The notes under the pieces were generated by a model. It was given only the letters and a program-made list of their open reading frames with translations. It was not told the DNA's origin and searched no databases. From Pseudomarimonas salicorniae (GTDB lineage: Bacteria; Pseudomonadota; Gammaproteobacteria; Xanthomonadales; Xanthomonadaceae), in assembly GCF_023156535.1 (NCBI RefSeq), contig NZ_JALNMH010000006.1:186001-250000 (forward strand): 64,000 nucleotides of DNA, given 5' to 3'. Below are positions 9,239 to 23,809 of this stretch, one piece after another. The number at the start of each line of letters is the position of its first letter. The first letter of the stretch is position 1. A program made the position numbers and the translations under genes.

Positions 9239-10618
9239 ATGGCCAAGAAGAAGAACCTGCCGCCGCCGCAGGCGCAGATCGAGAGCGAGCTGAAGCGCTG
9301 GCTCAAGGACAACCGGATCACCGAGGTCGAGTGCCTTGTGCCGGACTTCACCGGCAATGCCCGCGGCAAGATCGTCCCGGCCACCAAGTACTCGCACGAG
9401 TGGGGCACCCGGCTGCCCGAGGGCATCTTCGTCACCACGGTCACCGGCGACTTTCCCGACAGCTACTACGAGCTGGTCTCGCCCTCGGACTCGGACATGT
9501 ACCTGCGGCCGGATCCGGACACCCGGCGCATGGTGCCCTGGGCCACCGACCCCACGGCGCAGATCATCCACGACTGTTTCACCCGTGACGGCCGGCCGCA
9601 CGAGCTGGCCCCGCGCAACGTGCTGCGGCGCGTGCTGTCCGCCTACGAGGCGCTCGGCCTGAAGCCGATCATCGCGCCCGAGGTCGAGTTCTTCCTGGTG
9701 CAGAAGAACACCGATCCCGACTTCCCGCTGCAGCCGCCGGCCGGGCGCAGCGGCCGGCCGGAGACCGCGCGGCAGTCCTATTCGATCGACGCGGTCAACG
9801 AGTTCGACCCCATCCTCGACCTGATGTACGACTACGCCGAGGCGATGGAGCTGGATGTCGACACGCTGATTCACGAGAGCGGCGCGGCCCAGCTGGAGGT
9901 CAACTTCGAGCACGCCGACCCGATGTCGCGGGCCGATCAGGTGTTCCTGTTCAAACGCGCCATGCGCGAGGCGGCCCTGCGCCATGGCGTCTACGCCACC
10001 TTCCTTGCCAAGCCGATGGAGCACGAGCCGGGCAGCGCGATGCACCTGCACCAGAGCCTGGTGGATGCGCAGGGCAACAACGTCTTCGCAGGCAAGAAGG
10101 CCGGCGAGCATAGCCAGCTGTTCCAGCACTACCTGGCCGGCCTGCAGAAGTACATCCCGTTCGCGATGCCGTTCTTCGCGCCCAACGTGAACTCCTACCG
10201 GCGCCTGCTGCTCGGGGAGATCTCGCCGAAGAACGTCGAATGGGGCTACGACAACCGCACCTGCGGCCTGCGCGTGCCGGTGGACTCGCTCGAGAACAGT
10301 CGGGTCGAGAGCCGCTTCCCGGGCTCCGACGCCAATCCGTATCTTGCGGTCGCCGCCACGCTCGCCTGCGGGCTGCTCGGCATCCGCGAGCGGCTCACCC
10401 CGACCGAGCCGATGACCGATAACGCCCACGACCGCGGCGTCACCATTCCGCGCTCGCTGCACGAGGCGCTGGACGGCCTGCGCGATTGCGAGCCGCTGAA
10501 GGAGGTGATGGGCAGCCGCTTCGTCGGCGCGTATTCGGCGGTCAAGGAAAAGGAATACGAAACCTACTTCCGGGTCATCAGCAGCTGGGAGCGGGAGTTC
10601 TTGCTTTTGAACGTTTGA
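9239..10618 (+). CDS. Second glutamine synthetase family ligase (PuuA-type)
   Basis: A 459-residue GS-fold ligase. Motifs include VPDFTGNARGKIVPATK near the N-terminus, APEVEFFLV (metal ligands), the GSAMHLHQSL histidine loop and WGYDNRTCGLRVP. It lacks the adenylylation-region look of GlnA and groups by motif with gamma-glutamylpolyamine synthetases. It sits one base after puuD and upstream of the aminotransferase, so it belongs to the plus-strand polyamine operon. Having two GS-like ligases face each other suggests different amine substrates, for example putrescine versus spermidine or another diamine. That is inference. Confidence 0.8.
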   Translation: MAKKKNLPPPQAQIESELKRWLKDNRITEVECLVPDFTGNARGKIVPATKYSHEWGTRLPEGIFVTTVTGDFPDSYYELVSPSDSDMYLRPDPDTRRMVPWATDPTAQIIHDCFTRDGRPHELAPRNVLRRVLSAYEALGLKPIIAPEVEFFLVQKNTDPDFPLQPPAGRSGRPETARQSYSIDAVNEFDPILDLMYDYAEAMELDVDTLIHESGAAQLEVNFEHADPMSRADQVFLFKRAMREAALRHGVYATFLAKPMEHEPGSAMHLHQSLVDAQGNNVFAGKKAGEHSQLFQHYLAGLQKYIPFAMPFFAPNVNSYRRLLLGEISPKNVEWGYDNRTCGLRVPVDSLENSRVESRFPGSDANPYLAVAATLACGLLGIRERLTPTEPMTDNAHDRGVTIPRSLHEALDGLRDCEPLKEVMGSRFVGAYSAVKEKEYETYFRVISSWEREFLLLNV

Positions 10619-10819
10619 GGGCCCAGGGCCCAGGGTTCGGTCGCTGCGCGACAACGGTGGCTCCGCCACCTGCGCCTTCGCTTCGTTCGGTCAGGGCTCG
10701 GGGCTCAGGAGCCAGGGGCGTATCTTGAGGTTGGGGAGTTGGATCGGGATGGAGTGGGCGATGGGCGACGGAAGGTTTGAAGGGGGCGTGGTGGACCGAG
10801 TCCCGGGAGGTTCGCGGCA

Positions 10820-13458
<2,639 letters not shown>

Positions 13459-13480
13459 GGCCGGCCCGTCCGCCCGGTGA

Positions 13481-13627
13481 CCCCCTCCCAACCTCCCCCT
13501 CCGCGGCTTCGCCGCGCAAGGGGAGGGGCAGGGCGCGGGCCGCGGGCGACAGCTTCAAGCTGCGATGCCAGCGTCTTTCCCCTCCCCTTGCCGCGCAACG
13601 CGCGGGAGGGGGAGGCCGGGAGGGGGT
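13481..13627. repeat. Nested imperfect inverted repeat in the potF-potG spacer
   Basis: The left part (13481-13532) has CCCCCTCCCAACCTCCCCC and then GCGCAAGGGGAGGGG. The right part (13577-13627) has CCCCTCCCCTTG and then GGGAGGGGGAGGCCGGGAGG in inverse order. Transcribed within an operon it could fold into a long hairpin and lower potGHI expression relative to the binding protein. It belongs to none of the A-D repeat families. Confidence 0.6.
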
Positions 13628-13674
13628 AGAGACCCCTCATTCATTCCTGACCGTCTGCCCGGAACGCACCTCCC

Positions 13675-14829
13675 ATGACCCAACCGGTAGAAGCCGCTCC
13701 CATCTCCGTTCCCGGCGTTGCCAAGACCGACCATCTCGGTGATCACGGCTATGTGCGCATCGAGGGCCTGCGCAAGGAGTTCGACGGCTTCGTCGCTGTC
13801 GACGACGTCAGCCTCAGCATCCGCCAGGGCGAGATCTTCGCCCTGCTCGGCGCCTCGGGCTGCGGCAAGTCGACCCTGCTGCGCATGCTGGCCGGCTTCG
13901 AGCGCCCCACCGCCGGCACGATGTCGATCGATGGGCAGCCCATGGACGGCCTGCCGCCGTTCCAGCGGCCGACCAACATGATGTTCCAGAGCTACGCCCT
14001 GTTTCCGCACATGACGGTGGAGCAGAACGTCGCCTTCGGCCTGCAGCAGGAAAAGCTCGCCAAGGCCGAGGTCGCCCGCCGCGTCGAGGAGATGCTGACC
14101 CTGGTGCAGATGAGCAAGCTCGCCAAGCGCAAGCCGCATCAGCTCTCCGGCGGCCAGCAGCAGCGCGTGGCCCTGGCCCGCTCGCTGGCCAAGGGGCCCA
14201 AGCTGCTGCTGCTGGACGAGCCGATGGGCGCGCTGGACAAGAAGCTGCGCTCGCAGATGCAGCTCGAGCTCGCCAACATCATCGAGAAGCAGGGGGTGAC
14301 CTGCGTGATGGTCACCCACGACCAGGAAGAGGCCATGACCATGGCCCACCGCATCGCCATCATGGACGCCGGGCGCATCCGCCAGGTCGGCAGCCCGGAC
14401 GAGGTCTACGAGCAGCCGAACTCGCGTTTCACCGCCGGCTTCATCGGCTCGGTGAACCTGCTGGAGGGGAAGATCGGCGAGGACGAGACCGACCACATCA
14501 CCATCATCGCCCCGGACATCAACGGCTCGATCTACGTCGGCCACGGCGTCTCCGGCTACGAGGGCCAGGAAGTGGCCCTGGCACTGCGCCCGGAGAAGAT
14601 CCGCATCAGCCGCGACGAGCCCGCCCAGCCGCACAACAAGATCAAGGGCACGATCGAGGACATCGCCTACTTCGGCAGCCATTCCGTCTACCACGTGACC
14701 CTGCCGAGCGGGAAGAAGCTGCTGGTCAACGCCATCAACGACCGCCGCTGGGCCTCCGAGCACTTCACCTGGAACGACGAGGCCTGGCTGAGCTGGGGCG
14801 AGAACGAAGGCGTGGTGCTGTCCTCATGA
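13675..14829 (+). CDS. potG: Polyamine ABC transporter ATP-binding protein
   Basis: A 384-residue ABC ATPase that powers putrescine import. Walker A is GASGCGKST (about residues 60-68), the Q-loop is in MMFQSYALFPHM, the ABC signature is LSGGQQQRVALARSL, Walker B is LLLLDEPMGALD, and the switch histidine is in VMVTHDQEEAM. The C-terminal 110 residues form the TOBE-type regulatory domain found in PotA/PotG. The last codons overlap potH by 4 bp (ATGA). No strong ribosome site is seen; it follows the inverted repeat. Confidence 0.93.
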   Translation: MTQPVEAAPISVPGVAKTDHLGDHGYVRIEGLRKEFDGFVAVDDVSLSIRQGEIFALLGASGCGKSTLLRMLAGFERPTAGTMSIDGQPMDGLPPFQRPTNMMFQSYALFPHMTVEQNVAFGLQQEKLAKAEVARRVEEMLTLVQMSKLAKRKPHQLSGGQQQRVALARSLAKGPKLLLLDEPMGALDKKLRSQMQLELANIIEKQGVTCVMVTHDQEEAMTMAHRIAIMDAGRIRQVGSPDEVYEQPNSRFTAGFIGSVNLLEGKIGEDETDHITIIAPDINGSIYVGHGVSGYEGQEVALALRPEKIRISRDEPAQPHNKIKGTIEDIAYFGSHSVYHVTLPSGKKLLVNAINDRRWASEHFTWNDEAWLSWGENEGVVLSS

Positions 14830-15737
14830 ACCTCGCCGCGCTCCGCCGCTTCGTCCCCGGGCCGCGCTGGGCGGTGATCTCGGTGCCCTATGCGTGGATG
14901 CTGCTGTTCTTTGCCGTGCCCTTCCTGATCGTCCTCAAGATCAGCTTCGCCAAGGCCGCCCTGGCCATGCCGCCCTACACCGGCCTGCTGGTCTGGGCCG
15001 AGAACGCGTTGACCGTGGTCCTGAACCTCGACAACTACGCCTACCTGATCCGCGACTCGCTGTACGCCAACGCCTACCTCAGCTCGCTGAAGATCGCCGT
15101 GGTCTCGACCTTCTTCTGCCTGCTGATCGGCTATCCGATGGCCTATGCCATCGCCCGGATGAAGCCCTCCACCCGCAACGTGATGATCATGCTGGTGGTG
15201 CTGCCATCCTGGACCTCGTTCCTGATCCGCATCTATGCCTGGATCGGCATCCTCAAGGGCAACGGCCTGCTCAACAACATGCTGATGGGCATCGGCCTGA
15301 TCGACGAGCCGCTGCAGATCCTCTACAGCGACACCGCGGTCTACATCGGCATCGTCTATGCCTACCTGCCGTTCATGGTGCTGCCGCTGTACGCCAACCT
15401 GGTCAAGCTCGACCTGCGCTACCTCGAGGCCGCCTACGACCTCGGCGCGCGGCCGCTGACCGTGTTCTGGCGCATAACCCTGCCGCTGTCCAAGGCCGGC
15501 ATCATCGCCGGCTCGATGCTGGTGATGATCCCGGTGGTCGGCGAGTTCGTCATCCCCGAGATGCTCGGCAGCCCCGACACCCTGATGATCGGCCGCGTGC
15601 TCTGGCAGGAGTTCTTCAACAACCGCGACTGGCCGGTGGCCTCGGCGGTGGCCATCGTCATGCTGATGCTGCTGCTGATCCCGATCGTGCTGTTCCACAA
15701 GGCGCAGGCCCGGGAGCTGGAGGACAAGCTGTCATGA
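14826..15737 (+). CDS. potH: Polyamine ABC transporter permease 1
   Basis: A 303-residue inner-membrane permease with six predicted hydrophobic helices. The cytoplasmic EAA loop (YLEAAYDLGARPLTVFWRIT), which docks on the ATPase, is at about residues 200-219. Length and loop match PotH/PotB. It starts inside the end of potG and ends inside the start of potI (both ATGA overlaps), so the three proteins are translationally coupled and probably made in equal amounts. Confidence 0.92.
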   Translation: MNLAALRRFVPGPRWAVISVPYAWMLLFFAVPFLIVLKISFAKAALAMPPYTGLLVWAENALTVVLNLDNYAYLIRDSLYANAYLSSLKIAVVSTFFCLLIGYPMAYAIARMKPSTRNVMIMLVVLPSWTSFLIRIYAWIGILKGNGLLNNMLMGIGLIDEPLQILYSDTAVYIGIVYAYLPFMVLPLYANLVKLDLRYLEAAYDLGARPLTVFWRITLPLSKAGIIAGSMLVMIPVVGEFVIPEMLGSPDTLMIGRVLWQEFFNNRDWPVASAVAIVMLMLLLIPIVLFHKAQARELEDKLS

Positions 15738-16582
15738 AACAGGTCGCCGCGGTTTCGCCGATGGCCCGCTGGCTGCTGCTGGCCGGCATCGTCTTTCTCT
15801 ATGCGCCGATCCTCAGCCTGATGATCTACTCGTTCAACGAGTCGCGGCTGGTCACCGTCTGGTCGGGCTTCTCGATCAAGTGGTACGGCGAGCTGTTCCG
15901 CGACCGGCAGATGATGGACGCCGCCTGGGTCAGCGTGCAGGTGGCCTTCCTTACCGCCTGTGCCTCGGTGGTGCTGGGCACCATGGCGGCGATGAGCCTG
16001 ACCCGCATGCGTCACTTCGCCGGCAAGACCCTGTTCGCGGCGATGATCACCGCGCCCCTGGTCATGCCCGAGGTGATCACCGGCCTGTCCATCCTGCTGA
16101 TGTTCGTGACCCTGTCCGACCTGTTCGGCATCGCCAGCACCCGCGGCATCGGCACGATCTGGGCGGCCCATGTGACCTTCACCATGGCCTTCGTCACCAT
16201 CGTCATCTCTTCAAGGCTGTCCGAACTCGACCGCTCGCTCGAGGAGGCGGCGATGGACCTCGGCGCAAACCGGTTCAAGGTGTTCTTCGTGATCACCCTG
16301 CCGATCATCGCCCCGGCCCTGGTCTCCGGCTGGCTGCTCGGCTTCACCCTGTCGCTCGACGATCTGGTCATCGCCAGCTTCGTCTCCGGCCCCGCCTCGA
16401 CCACCCTGCCGATGAAGGTGTTCAGCTCGGTGCGCCTCGGCGTCAGTCCCAAGGTAAATGCCCTCGCCACCCTGCTGATCCTGATCGTCAGCCTCGCCGC
16501 CCTGGTCGGCTGGTGGCTGATGTCCCGCGACGAGAAGAAGCGCCAGCGCGAGATGCAGGAGGCGCTGCAGCAGGGGGATTAG
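15734..16582 (+). CDS. potI: Polyamine ABC transporter permease 2
   Basis: The second permease subunit, 282 residues and six hydrophobic helices, with the EAA loop LEEAAMDLGANRFKVFFVIT at about residues 170-189. It pairs with PotH to form the channel. It ends the polyamine operon: the next gene starts 175 bp downstream and is unrelated. The charged C-terminal tail (SRDEKKRQREMQ) is cytoplasmic. Confidence 0.92.
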   Translation: MKQVAAVSPMARWLLLAGIVFLYAPILSLMIYSFNESRLVTVWSGFSIKWYGELFRDRQMMDAAWVSVQVAFLTACASVVLGTMAAMSLTRMRHFAGKTLFAAMITAPLVMPEVITGLSILLMFVTLSDLFGIASTRGIGTIWAAHVTFTMAFVTIVISSRLSELDRSLEEAAMDLGANRFKVFFVITLPIIAPALVSGWLLGFTLSLDDLVIASFVSGPASTTLPMKVFSSVRLGVSPKVNALATLLILIVSLAALVGWWLMSRDEKKRQREMQEALQQGD

Positions 16583-16757
16583 CTGGCGGGCGAGGCCGTG
16601 GCGCGCAAGGCGGACGTTAGTACGGTTCGCCAAGGCGCGGCGAAGGCCCACAATGCGCCCGATGCCACCCTTGCGGCTCCCTGCATGCGACGCATGCGCC
16701 GGGTAGGGCATCATTCGGGCCCGAAGCGTTTCGCGTTCCTGCTACAGGGTGTCCTGC

Positions 16758-17114
16758 ATGACCATCACCGTCTACGGCCTCGACAAGTGCGATACCTGCA
16801 CCAAGGCCCGCAACTGGCTCAAGCGGGCCGGGATCGAGCATGAGTTCATCGACTACCGGGCCCAGCCGGTGCCGGCGTCGACCCTGCGCGAGTGGGCCGG
16901 CAAGCTCGGCGGCTTCGACAAGCTCATCAACCGCGCCTCGATGACCTGGCGCAACCTCCCGCCGGCGCGCAAGAGCCCGGGCTCCGACCCGGAGTGGACC
17001 CTGCTGATCAAGGAGTACCCGGCCCTGGTGAAACGACCGGTAGTGGTGGGCGAGGACGGCGCGGTCAGCGTCGGCTTCACCGACAAGCAGTTCAAGGCGC
17101 GCTTCGGTGTCTGA
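16758..17114 (+). CDS. ArsC/Spx-family thioredoxin-fold protein (YffB-like)
   Basis: A 118-residue ArsC-family protein with the N-terminal redox motif [11 protein letters not shown] and the family's VKRPVVV cis-proline segment near residue 90. Proteins of this size next to dapE are usually annotated as YffB/arsenate-reductase-like; true arsenate reduction has not been shown for that subgroup. The stop codon overlaps the dapE start by 8 bp, the usual arsC-dapE coupling. I chose the ATG at 16758 over a GTG 9 bp upstream. Confidence 0.85.
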   Translation: MTITVYGLDKCDTCTKARNWLKRAGIEHEFIDYRAQPVPASTLREWAGKLGGFDKLINRASMTWRNLPPARKSPGSDPEWTLLIKEYPALVKRPVVVGEDGAVSVGFTDKQFKARFGV

Positions 17115-18258
17115 TCGGGCCGGGGCCGACGTGCGGGCGCTGACCGAGGCGCTGATCGCGCGGCCGTCCGTGACCCCCGATGACCGCGGCTGCCAGGCGC
17201 TGATCGCCGAGCGGCTGCGTGCCGCGGGCTTCCGGATCGAGTCGCTGCGCCATGGCGAGGTCGACAACCTGTGGGCGACGCACGGCGAGGACGGACCGGT
17301 GTTCGCCTTCCTCGGCCACACCGACGTGGTGCCCAGTGGGCCGGTCGAGCGCTGGGCCAGCGATCCCTTTGTCCCGACCCTGCGCGAGGGGCAGCTGTAC
17401 GGCCGCGGCGCCGCCGACATGAAGGGCAGCGTCGCCGCCTTCGTGGTGGCGCTGGAGTCGCTGGTGCGTGCTGACCCGGGGCATCCGGGCACCCTGGCCC
17501 TGCTGCTCACTTCGGATGAGGAGGGCGACGCCATCGACGGCGTGCGCCGCGTCGCCGAAACCTTCCGCGCCCGCGGCGAGCGCCTCGATGCCTGCCTGGT
17601 CGGTGAACCGTCATCGGCCAGCCGGCTCGGCGACGTGGTGCGTATCGGCCGTCGCGGTTCGTTGACGGCGACGATCCGCGTGCACGGCGTGCAGGGTCAC
17701 GTTGCCTATCCGGACAAGGCCGACAACCCGATCCATCGCGCCCTGCCGGCCTTTCTCGAGCTGAGCGCGCGGCAGTGGGACGCCAACCCCTATCCGGACT
17801 TCCCGCCGACCAGTTTCCAGATCGCCAACTTCAACGCCGGGACCGGGGCCAGCAACGTGATTCCCGGCGAGGCGGTGGTGCAGTGCAACTTCCGCTATTC
17901 GCCGTGCTGGACCTCCGACGCGCTGATCGCCGAGACCGAACGCGTACTCGCAGAGCACGGCGTTTCATCGACCATCCACTGGCACCGCTCGGGCGAGCCG
18001 TTCTACACGCCGGACGGGGCCCTGCGCCGCGCGGTGCGCGAGACCCTGGCCGCCGAGCTTCGAGTCACGCCAGACGAGAACACCGGCGGTGGCACCTCGG
18101 ACGGCCGCTTCATCGCGCCGCTGGGGGTCGAGGTGGTCGAGCTGGGGCCGATCAATGCCAGCATCCACAAGATCGACGAGCACATCGCGGTGGCCGACCT
18201 TGAGCGGCTGCCGGCGCTGTATGCCGGCATCGCGCGGCGCTACCTGGGCATGCGCTGA
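17107..18258 (+). CDS. dapE: Succinyl-diaminopimelate desuccinylase
   Basis: An M20-family dinuclear zinc hydrolase of 383 residues in the lysine/diaminopimelate pathway, giving LL-DAP for peptidoglycan. Metal ligands are visible in [26 protein letters not shown] and VGEPSS, and the C-terminal ligand is in [13 protein letters not shown]. The family GGTSDGRF is also present. The GTG start is the only one that keeps the N-terminus and overlaps the preceding gene's stop. Length fits DapE. Confidence 0.94.
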   Translation: MSDRAGADVRALTEALIARPSVTPDDRGCQALIAERLRAAGFRIESLRHGEVDNLWATHGEDGPVFAFLGHTDVVPSGPVERWASDPFVPTLREGQLYGRGAADMKGSVAAFVVALESLVRADPGHPGTLALLLTSDEEGDAIDGVRRVAETFRARGERLDACLVGEPSSASRLGDVVRIGRRGSLTATIRVHGVQGHVAYPDKADNPIHRALPAFLELSARQWDANPYPDFPPTSFQIANFNAGTGASNVIPGEAVVQCNFRYSPCWTSDALIAETERVLAEHGVSSTIHWHRSGEPFYTPDGALRRAVRETLAAELRVTPDENTGGGTSDGRFIAPLGVEVVELGPINASIHKIDEHIAVADLERLPALYAGIARRYLGMR

Positions 18259-18285
18259 CCGGGGATCGGTTCCTCGCCGCCGCGG

Positions 18286-19428
18286 TCAGCTCCGGCGCAG
18301 CGCCGGCAGCAGGGCGACCAGGCAGACCGTGGCGCTGATCGCAAAGGCGGCAAGGCCGCCGCGCCAGTCGAAGGCAAGCCCGGCGATCAGCGCCCCGCAG
18401 ACCCCGCCAAGGCCGGAACTGAAACCGTAGAGCAGGCTTTGCCCGTGCTGGGCGAGGCGGCCGGGGAAGAACTGGCTGATGCGCTGCATGGTGGCGGCGT
18501 GGAAGGCGCCGAAGCTCAGTGCGTGGAGCAGCTGGGCAAGCAGCATCAGCACGAACGACTCGGGCAAGGTGGCAACCACGCCCCAGCGCAGGGCGGTGAC
18601 GCCGACGCAGAGCGCGATCACCGCCTGCGCAGACCAGCTGCCGAAGATCCGGCTCATGGCGAGGAACATGCCGATCTCGGCCAGCACGCCCGCGCCCCAG
18701 AGCAGGCCGATGGCCTGGCCGTCGTGGCCGTGCTGGCCAAGGTGCAGGGTGTAGAAGACGTAGAACGGCCCGAAGCTCAGCTGGACCAGGAAGGCCACCA
18801 GCAGGAATCGGCGCACCTCGCCGCGGGCCAGAACCTCACCCAGGTTCAGCGAAGGGCCGTCGTCGCTGGCGATTCCTACCGGTGCGTGGCCGCCGATCAT
18901 CTGCGTGCTGAGCCCCACCATCAGCAGCAGCGGCAGCATGAGTGCCGGCAGCGCGGCGCCGCCCAGCCAGTCGAGCAGCGGGCCGTAACCGCTGGCCACC
19001 AGCACGAAACCGACCGATCCCCAGACCCGCACCCGCGCGTAGCGCTCGCGCTGCTGGTCGAGCCGGGCGAGGGCCAGGGCCTCGAACTGCGGCATGATCG
19101 CGTTGGCAAAAAAGCTGAACACCGCCATGGTGACCAGCACCGCGGCCAGCGAGTCGAAGATCAGGAAGCCGGCAAAGCCGACGGCGGCGGCCCAGGCGCC
19201 AGCGCGCAGCCAGTGCAGCGGCTCGGCGGCACGCGAGCAGCCCCAGGACCACAGCGGCGGCGCCAGCACGCGGGTGGCATACCACAGCGACATGACCACG
19301 CTGGCGGCCAGCGCGCCGTGACCGCTCTCGACCACCCAGCGCCCGAAATAGGGCGACAGCGCCCCGACCGCGGCGTAGTACCAGAAGTAGAAGCTGGAGA
19401 GCCGCCAGGGGGAGTCCGTTCCGCGCAT
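18286..19428 (-). CDS. Major facilitator superfamily transporter (HcaT/nucleoside symporter-like)
   Basis: A 380-residue inner-membrane protein with about twelve hydrophobic segments. The N-terminus, LSSFYFWYYAAVGALSPYF, resembles the MFS_1_like group that includes 3-phenylpropionate permease HcaT and NupG-type carriers. The substrate cannot be deduced. It is convergent with dapE, the stops being only 27 bp apart, so it is a separate transcription unit. The promoter would lie in the gap that also holds repeat cluster 3. Confidence 0.8.
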   Translation of the reverse strand: MRGTDSPWRLSSFYFWYYAAVGALSPYFGRWVVESGHGALAASVVMSLWYATRVLAPPLWSWGCSRAAEPLHWLRAGAWAAAVGFAGFLIFDSLAAVLVTMAVFSFFANAIMPQFEALALARLDQQRERYARVRVWGSVGFVLVASGYGPLLDWLGGAALPALMLPLLLMVGLSTQMIGGHAPVGIASDDGPSLNLGEVLARGEVRRFLLVAFLVQLSFGPFYVFYTLHLGQHGHDGQAIGLLWGAGVLAEIGMFLAMSRIFGSWSAQAVIALCVGVTALRWGVVATLPESFVLMLLAQLLHALSFGAFHAATMQRISQFFPGRLAQHGQSLLYGFSSGLGGVCGALIAGLAFDWRGGLAAFAISATVCLVALLPALRRS

Positions 19429-19570
19429 GGCGCATTATCGCGCGCGCGGCGGGCGTCGGGCGTGCGCTGCGTGCGCGGAACGGGGTTGCCGGGGGGCGTG
19501 CGTGCGGAGGCCCCGATGGGCGCGCCAAGGTGAACAAAGGGCGCGAAGCGCGCATTCGCCCCGGTCCCGC

Positions 19571-19901
19571 TGTAGGAGCCAGCTTGCTGGCGATAGGCAC
19601 CCCGGACCGGACGATCGCCAGCAAGCTGGCTCCTACACACGCAACGGCGTTGCCAGGTCCGGTTGGCGCCGCAAAGCAGGCCCTGCCGTAGTCAAACTGT
19701 GGGAGTGCCCTTGGGCGCGACCGCGGAGTTCCGCTCTGGCCGCCGTCTGAGGTGAATCCGTGGCGCCGCGGTCGCGCCCATGGGCGCTCCCACAGTCGGG
19801 CTTCGTTGGGCGTCGTCGGCGAAGCCCCGTAGGGTCTGCCTTGGCGCGCCGATATGGGCGTTCGGACGGTGTGCCCGGTGCGGCCAGCCGCACCCTATGA
19901 A
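19571..19901. repeat. Composite intergenic repeat cluster 3 (reverse order A-D-B-C)
   Basis: A-type pair 19571-19637, D linker about 19640-19697, B-type pair 19698-19796 and an inverted C-type unit 19835-19901. The order is the mirror image of clusters 2 and 6, so the composite can sit in either orientation. No credible gene is present in the 513-bp gap. Confidence 0.85.
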
Positions 19902-19941
19902 TGTCCGCTGCGCGCCCGAGCCCGCCGCTGCGGGGCCGGGC

Positions 19942-20361
19942 TCAGGCCGCCTGGCGGACGGCGAGGATGCGTTCGTGCAGGGCGCGCAGGCGCTCGAAGT
20001 CGTGGGCGACTTCCTTGTGCAGGGTCTGCAGGCCGGCCAGCGGGGCGTTGCGGGTTTCGTAGAAGACCACCGCCAGCCAGGTCGCGATGCCCTTGTAGGC
20101 CCAGCGCGGGTCCTCGTCGCGGGATTGCTCGTAGGCCTTGTCCACCGCGTCGCCCCAGGGCTGGTAGCTCTCGACGTGCTCGGAACCGTAGAACTGCGGC
20201 ATCGGGTGGCGTTCGGCGCGCAGGGCTTCGCCGAACACCAGGGTGGCCAGCTTGGCCTCCTGCTCGGCGGACAGCAGGTACAGGATGGCGCGGATCGCCT
20301 TCCACTGCCGGCGCAGGGTCATCAGCCGGGTGAAGGCCAGCATGCGGGTCAGGTACTTCAT
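19942..20361 (-). CDS. Conserved hypothetical protein, alpha-helical
   Basis: A 139-residue protein whose family I do not recognise. It is basic at the N-terminus (MKYLTRMLAFTRLMTLRRQW) and Trp/Tyr-rich in the middle (WGDAVDKAYEQ, WAYKGIATWLAVVFYE). It ends in a helical segment and has neither a signal peptide nor clear membrane spans. Codon use is like that of its neighbours and a CCGAGG ribosome-like site precedes the ATG, so it looks real. It stands alone between a repeat cluster and a divergent serine hydrolase gene. Confidence 0.65.
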   Translation of the reverse strand: MKYLTRMLAFTRLMTLRRQWKAIRAILYLLSAEQEAKLATLVFGEALRAERHPMPQFYGSEHVESYQPWGDAVDKAYEQSRDEDPRWAYKGIATWLAVVFYETRNAPLAGLQTLHKEVAHDFERLRALHERILAVRQAA

Positions 20362-20626
20362 CGTCTACCTCGGTCAATGCATGTCCGATGGCGTGATCGC
20401 TCCCCTGCAAGCGACCGGCTCCGGGCGGGTGTTTCGGGTGTTCGCCGTCTGCTTTGGTCTGGCTACGTCACTTTTGTACGAAAAGCGGCGGTGGCGGAGT
20501 GTGACCCAGAACCCAATCTCGCTGCAAGCATGTGTGAAGAGGGCGGTACCGTTCAGCCGGGCTGCCATTTTTCGGCGCGCGGGGTAGGGTAGGCAGCGCC
20601 CGTCCGCGGCCCCGGAGACTGACACC

Positions 20627-21820
20627 ATGCGTCACCTTGCCCTTGGCCTGGCCCTGCTTTTACTCGCCTCCGCCGGGTCACGCCCGGCGCTGGCGGACGC
20701 TGGCTACTTTCCGCCCCGCGGCGAGTGGGCGAGGGCGACGCCCGCCGAGATGGAGGTGGATGCCGCGGCGCTGCAGCGCGCCATCGATGCCGTCCGCGGG
20801 CACGAGAATCCGGCGCCGCGCGACCAGGCCATCATGTGGGCGCAGGGCTTCGGCTCCCGCGAGCCCTATTTCGGTGGTCTGCTCGGGCCGACCTCGGTGC
20901 GCGCCGACGGGGTGGTCGGGCTGGTGATCCACCGCGGACGGGTGCTGGCCGAATTCGGCGATACCGAGCGGGTCGACATGACCCACAGCGTGGTCAAGAG
21001 CGTGCTTTCCACCGTGGTGGGCCTTGCCCATGACCGGGGTCTTATTGCCGATCTCGATGCGCCGGTCGCGCGGCTGATGCCGCCGGATGTCGACCTCTTC
21101 GAGAGCGCCCATAACGCGTCGATCAGCTGGGACATGCTGCTGCGCCAGACCTCGGACTGGCAGGGCACGCTGTGGGGGCGCCCGGACTGGGCCGATCGCC
21201 CCGAGGGCGAACCGGAGCAATGGCCGCAGACGCCGCGGCACACGCCGGGCAGCCGCTACGAATACAACGACGTGCGCATCAACGTGCTGGCCCTGGCCGC
21301 GCTGCAGGTCTGGCGGCGACCGCTGCCCGAGGTGCTGCGCGAGCGGATCATGGATCCGATCGGCGCCAGCACGCGCTGGCGCTGGCATGGCTACCGCAAT
21401 TCCTGGGTCACCCTCGACGGGCAGAAGATGCAGTCGGTCTCGGGCGGCGGGCACTGGGGTGGCGGCCTGTTCATCGACGCCTGGGATCTGGCCCGCTTCG
21501 GCTACCTGATCCTGCGCGAGGGGCGCTGGGGCGATCGCCAGCTCATCGGCCGGGTCTTCCTCGCCCGCGCGGCGACGCCCGGCGCGGCCAAGGCCGACTA
21601 CGGCTACGCCAACTGGTTTCTCAATCCGGGCCGGAAGGCGCTGCCCTCGGCGCCGGAGGATGCGATCACCTTCCGCGGAAACGGCCAGAACATCGTCTAC
21701 ATCGACCGCCGCCACGACCTGCTGATCGTGCTGCGCTGGATCGACGGCGATGCGGCGCTGGATGCCTTCATCGGCGCGGTGATCGCCGCCCTGCCGGAGT
21801 CGGCGCGGCGCCCGCGGTAA
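20627..21820 (+). CDS. Secreted beta-lactamase-family serine hydrolase
   Basis: A 397-residue penicillin-binding-fold hydrolase with a Sec signal peptide ending near ALADA (residue 25). The catalytic SxxK is Ser121-Val-Val-Lys124 in [11 protein letters not shown], and the second-motif tyrosine is in [22 protein letters not shown] stretch takes the place of the KTG-like third motif. Enzymes of this class (AmpC/EstB-like) include esterases, peptidases and amidases; drug resistance should not be assumed. A GGAG ribosome site precedes the ATG. mutL follows after 31 bp on the same strand. Confidence 0.82.
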   Translation: MRHLALGLALLLLASAGSRPALADAGYFPPRGEWARATPAEMEVDAAALQRAIDAVRGHENPAPRDQAIMWAQGFGSREPYFGGLLGPTSVRADGVVGLVIHRGRVLAEFGDTERVDMTHSVVKSVLSTVVGLAHDRGLIADLDAPVARLMPPDVDLFESAHNASISWDMLLRQTSDWQGTLWGRPDWADRPEGEPEQWPQTPRHTPGSRYEYNDVRINVLALAALQVWRRPLPEVLRERIMDPIGASTRWRWHGYRNSWVTLDGQKMQSVSGGGHWGGGLFIDAWDLARFGYLILREGRWGDRQLIGRVFLARAATPGAAKADYGYANWFLNPGRKALPSAPEDAITFRGNGQNIVYIDRRHDLLIVLRWIDGDAALDAFIGAVIAALPESARRPR

Positions 21821-21851
21821 ACTCGCGCGCTTTGACCTTCCGGAGCCTGCC

Positions 21852-23678
<1,827 letters not shown>

Positions 23679-23809
23679 TCAGCTCATGCTGTCGCACTGC
23701 CCCCGCATTCATCCCCCGCTCGCACGCGCGGGCAGGCTCGCGACTATCCTCGGTGGCCTGACACGCGACCCGCCACCAGGCCGCCCTCCCATCGCAAACG
23801 GATGCCCGC

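Noticed and set aside
20362-20626. Possible small gene between the hypothetical protein and the serine hydrolase
   Set aside because: Short open frames lack ribosome sites and hydrophobic or domain patterns.
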